This document shows positions 61,937 through 64,000 of a stretch of 64,000 nucleotides of DNA, piece after piece (positions within the stretch are counted from its first letter, which is position 1; each line of letters begins with the position of its first letter). The notes below the pieces were generated by a model. That model saw only the letters and a list, made by a program, of their open reading frames with translations. It had not been told where the DNA came from and did not search any database. The stretch comes from Cerina litoralis. Lineage in GTDB: Bacteria > Bacteroidota > Bacteroidia > Flavobacteriales > Flavobacteriaceae. The DNA lies in contig JAIRBC010000001.1 in NCBI GenBank assembly GCA_022008415.1, forward strand, positions 186,001 through 250,000. The letters are read 5' to 3'. A program made the translations under genes and the position numbers.

Positions 61937-62272
61937 ATGGAGGCAAACAGTTCCAAAGCACTTTTGGCCCAGTTGATATTGTTGGCCCTGTCCCACTGTG
62001 GTTCCAATACCGACAAAGCCCTTCCGGTCGCGGATACCGACAACGGCGGGCTCTATCTCCCAACGGGTTTAGGGGCCCTTGTAGGGGCCAACAGTATAGG
62101 TCGTACTAGGCACATCGCGGCCAATGGCCTGATGCCGCCCCACCGGCACTTGGATGATTATTCCATTGCCTACATCCTGACTTATGTAAGGAAGCGGTTT
62201 TCAAATGGGGCTCCCCCCATCAATGTCAAAATGGTTGCCGAAATACGGCACAGCTCAAACGATAAAAAATAG
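61937..62272 (+). pseudogene. Internally deleted sorbosone-dehydrogenase/cytochrome c fusion
   Basis: The 111-residue frame joins two ends of a larger protein. Residues 1-62 are a lipoprotein signal (LILLALSHCGS) and the first strand of a sorbosone/PQQ-type dehydrogenase propeller (TDNGGLYLPTGLGALVGANSIGRTRHIAAN). Residues 64-111 (LMPPHRHLDDYSIAYILTYVRKRFSNGAPPINVKMVAEIR) match the end of a class I cytochrome c domain, with its Met (LMPPH) and last helix but without CxxCH. The middle of the dehydrogenase and the heme-binding half of the cytochrome are gone, in frame. It cannot function. It follows the amidohydrolase by 41 bases, so the old operon had a dehydrogenase here. Confidence 0.78.
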
Positions 62273-62329
62273 AGATGAAACGAGCGTCAAGAATTTTTTA
62301 TTATCAGTTAATTTTAAACATTTAAACGT

Positions 62330-63118
62330 ATGAAACAATTTTATAACCTTAAATTGTGGCTATGTATAGTCCTTGTAATCATTATGTCTGATAACTCCCT
62401 TGCCCAAAACAATGAAAATTCAAAAAAGACCGGCAGCCATGCCGGAGTGGACATCGCTAACACTGAACCCTTATTGGTTAAAAAATGTTCCGAATTTGAA
62501 ATAACCGGGAACGGTAGCGACCCCGAATGGAATAAGACGAAGTGGGCTGTTCTTACCCAGTTGGACCAAGGAGGAGGGAATTATGCGAGCAAATTTAAAA
62601 TTATGTATTCCGACAAGGGTATTTATATCCTTTTTCAGGGACAGGATGAAAAAATTACCACCGAAGACTATGAGGACATGGACGCATTGTGGAACGGGGA
62701 TGTCTTTGAAGCTTTTTTCCATCCCGATCCGCAAAAAGGGAAATATTACGAATACGAGGTAAACCCTATGGGAAAGCAAATCGTTATTACCCTATTTAAA
62801 TCAGAAGAGGGGTTGGTAAGCTGGATACCGATGAACAAGCAAAATAGAAAGAGTTATGGAGTTGAAAGTAAGGTAGAAATATCGGGCGGCAAAATGGAAC
62901 TCGATAGCAAGATTACCTCTTGGAGGGCCGAAATGTTCCTGTCGTATAAATCGATGGGTCTCATTCCAAATATCCCCCCAAAAAGCGGAGCAACGTGGAA
63001 TGCAAACTTTTGCAGGCTCGATTATGATTATGGGAAGATGATAAAATGGTCATGGTCCCCGACTATAGAAAAATCGTTTCATGAACTCGAAAAGTTCCGT
63101 TCCATAAAATTTGAGTGA
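62330..63118 (+). CDS. CBM9-like carbohydrate-binding domain protein
   Basis: The 262-residue protein has a signal peptide (LWLCIVLVIIMSDNSLAQ), then a beta-sandwich of the CBM9/DUF1083-like group: CSEFEITGNGSDPEWNKTKWAVL (the D..W opening), SKFKIMYSDKGIYILFQGQDEKI, DALWNGDVFEAFFHP and WRAEMFLSYKSMGLIPNIPPKSGATWNANFCRLDY. Such domains bind sugar ends or form parts of periplasmic glycan-processing proteins. It stands alone without an enzyme domain. It belongs to the plus-strand locus but its composition is again A+T-rich, unlike the three genes before. Confidence 0.85.
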   Translation: MKQFYNLKLWLCIVLVIIMSDNSLAQNNENSKKTGSHAGVDIANTEPLLVKKCSEFEITGNGSDPEWNKTKWAVLTQLDQGGGNYASKFKIMYSDKGIYILFQGQDEKITTEDYEDMDALWNGDVFEAFFHPDPQKGKYYEYEVNPMGKQIVITLFKSEEGLVSWIPMNKQNRKSYGVESKVEISGGKMELDSKITSWRAEMFLSYKSMGLIPNIPPKSGATWNANFCRLDYDYGKMIKWSWSPTIEKSFHELEKFRSIKFE

Positions 63119-63155
63119 ACGATCATCAAATCACTAACTTAATAAGTAAAATAAC

Positions 63156-64000
63156 ATGAAATCGACCCTGTTCAACTTCGCCACTTTATGTCTATTTTCA
63201 TTGGTAAACGGGCAAACTTCTTCTGAGGGGAATAGTTACAATCTGTTGATAGGTACGTATACCCAACCTGGTAAAAGCGATGGTATATATGTCTATAAGT
63301 TTAACGCTGACACTGGTGAATTTAGTTATCTGTCCGAAGCTTCTGGCATAAAGAATCCATCCTATTTGACCGTTTCAAAGGATAAAAGATACGTCTATTC
63401 GGTAAACGAAATTGGAAATGGCAACGGAGGGGCCAGTGCTTTTTCCTTTGACCCGGTTTCCGGAAAGATCGACTTTATAAATTATCAAGCTTCGGGGGGC
63501 AACGGCCCCTGTTATATTTCTGTCGATGATCAAAACAGGTTTGCCTTTGTAGCCAATTATGGCGGTGGTAGTTTGGCTGCCATACCTATAAACAGGGATG
63601 GTTCGTTGGGATTGGCCATCCAGTCTATCCGGCATGGGGGAGGCAGTAGTGTTGCCCGAAGTCAGGATAGACCCCACGTGCATTCCACGGTGCTGTCGCC
63701 GGACAACCGTTTCCTTTTTGCTTCCGACCTTGGAACGGACAAAGTGAACATATACAGGGTAGATTACTCCAAACCGAATCCGTTAACATCGGCCAACCCA
63801 GAATATACAAGCGTAGAGGCCGGAAGTGGTCCTCGACATTTTGTCTTTCATCCGAACGGTAAATTCGCTTATCTGATTAAGGAAATCGATGGATCGGTAA
63901 CCGTTTTCGACTATAAGGATGGAAAATTGAGTGAAAAACAATCGGTCATCCTCACCCCCTCCAATTATAAAAGTGAAAATGGGACACCGGATTCGGCGGA
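63156..64000 (+). CDS. Lactonase-family beta-propeller protein (3' end beyond window)
   Basis: Translation from ATG at 63156 stays open to the window end, so only 281 residues are seen. A signal peptide (STLFNFATLCLFSLVNGQ) leads to a seven-bladed propeller as in 6-phosphogluconolactonase-like lactonases: YNLLIGTYTQPGKSDGIYVYKF, NPSYLTVSKDKRYVYSVNE, SGGNGPCYISVDDQNRFAFVANYGGGSL, SQDRPHVHSTVLSPDNRFLFASDLGTDKV, GPRHFVFHPNGKFAYLI. It would hydrolyse a sugar lactone in the periplasm, which fits an oxidised-sugar pathway including the decayed dehydrogenase at 61937. Confidence 0.9.
   Translation, partial: MKSTLFNFATLCLFSLVNGQTSSEGNSYNLLIGTYTQPGKSDGIYVYKFNADTGEFSYLSEASGIKNPSYLTVSKDKRYVYSVNEIGNGNGGASAFSFDPVSGKIDFINYQASGGNGPCYISVDDQNRFAFVANYGGGSLAAIPINRDGSLGLAIQSIRHGGGSSVARSQDRPHVHSTVLSPDNRFLFASDLGTDKVNIYRVDYSKPNPLTSANPEYTSVEAGSGPRHFVFHPNGKFAYLIKEIDGSVTVFDYKDGKLSEKQSVILTPSNYKSENGTPDSA

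Noticed and set aside
1..64000. tRNA, rRNA, prophage or IS element
   Set aside because: No cloverleaf, rRNA-like or transposase sequence was recognised on either strand; a covariance-model search could still find a small RNA.

Overview
The window reads as chromosome of a marine-type member of the Flavobacteriaceae (Bacteroidota). The reasons are a SusC/SusD pair, promoters of the Bacteroidota form TTG-N19-TAnnTTTG, LytTR/HisKA_2 signalling, the order DUF177-rpmF-fabH-accB-accC, weak Shine-Dalgarno signals and moderate G+C content. The genus is not determined; Arenibacter, Maribacter and Zobellia relatives would fit. I see no rRNA, tRNA, CRISPR array, IS element or prophage.

Layout. (1) 1-13.7 kb is an accessory region, almost all on the minus strand. 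It starts with an APC permease cut by the window edge. Next come a decayed vapBC-like toxin-antitoxin pair, short palindromic repeats and DinB. Then follows a run of small-molecule enzymes: an ABM-like monomer, two paralogous O-methyltransferases, a gutted permease, an EthD-like protein, an SDR, a RidA lipoprotein, a diheme cytochrome c and an epimerase-like reductase. The run ends with a TerB-like protein, two NTF2/SnoaL-like lipoproteins and an exported hypothetical protein. (2) 13.9-16.8 kb is a convergent pair: a TPR-containing HisKA_2 histidine kinase and a LytTR response regulator. (3) 17-45.8 kb is mostly ordinary core genome: a Tat-exported Gfo/Idh/MocA protein, SlyD-like FKBP, asd, mscL, alr-tdk, rsmI, OsmC, recJ, lpxH, queD, SSS symporter plus acyltransferase, ribE, pdxA, DUF177-rpmF, fabH, accB-accC, an amino-acid-oxidase-like protein, a GreA-like protein, arfB, an ABC ATPase and an SDR. 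(4) 46-64 kb is a nutrient-acquisition locus of PUL type on the plus strand. It comprises a LacI regulator, a perfect 20-bp palindromic operator, SusC, SusD, a VCBS/UnbV lipoprotein, a DUF5107-TPR protein, an exported SelA-like PLP enzyme with a C-terminal beta-rich domain, an exported amidohydrolase, a remnant of a sorbosone-dehydrogenase/cytochrome fusion, a CBM9-like protein and a lactonase cut by the window end.

How the genes work together. The last locus looks like LacI-controlled outer-membrane uptake coupled to periplasmic processing. The PLP enzyme and amidohydrolase resemble the neighbouring pair known from EF_0837/EF_0838-type loci, but here both carry export signals, so deamination chemistry may take place outside the cytoplasm. 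Substrate identity cannot be read from the sequence; an amino-sugar acid or similar compound is a guess. The first accessory cluster looks like modification or catabolism of a small aromatic or polyketide-like molecule, with several products sent to the cell envelope.

Gene decay is unusually visible. Two genes have lost their middle in frame (6208-6630 and 61937-62272), one paralogue has a single nonsense codon (1372-1707), and three small genes have one-base shifts in homopolymer runs (vapB-like, vapC-like, four-helix-bundle protein). The homopolymer shifts could be sequencing errors; the in-frame internal deletions could not be explained that way so easily.
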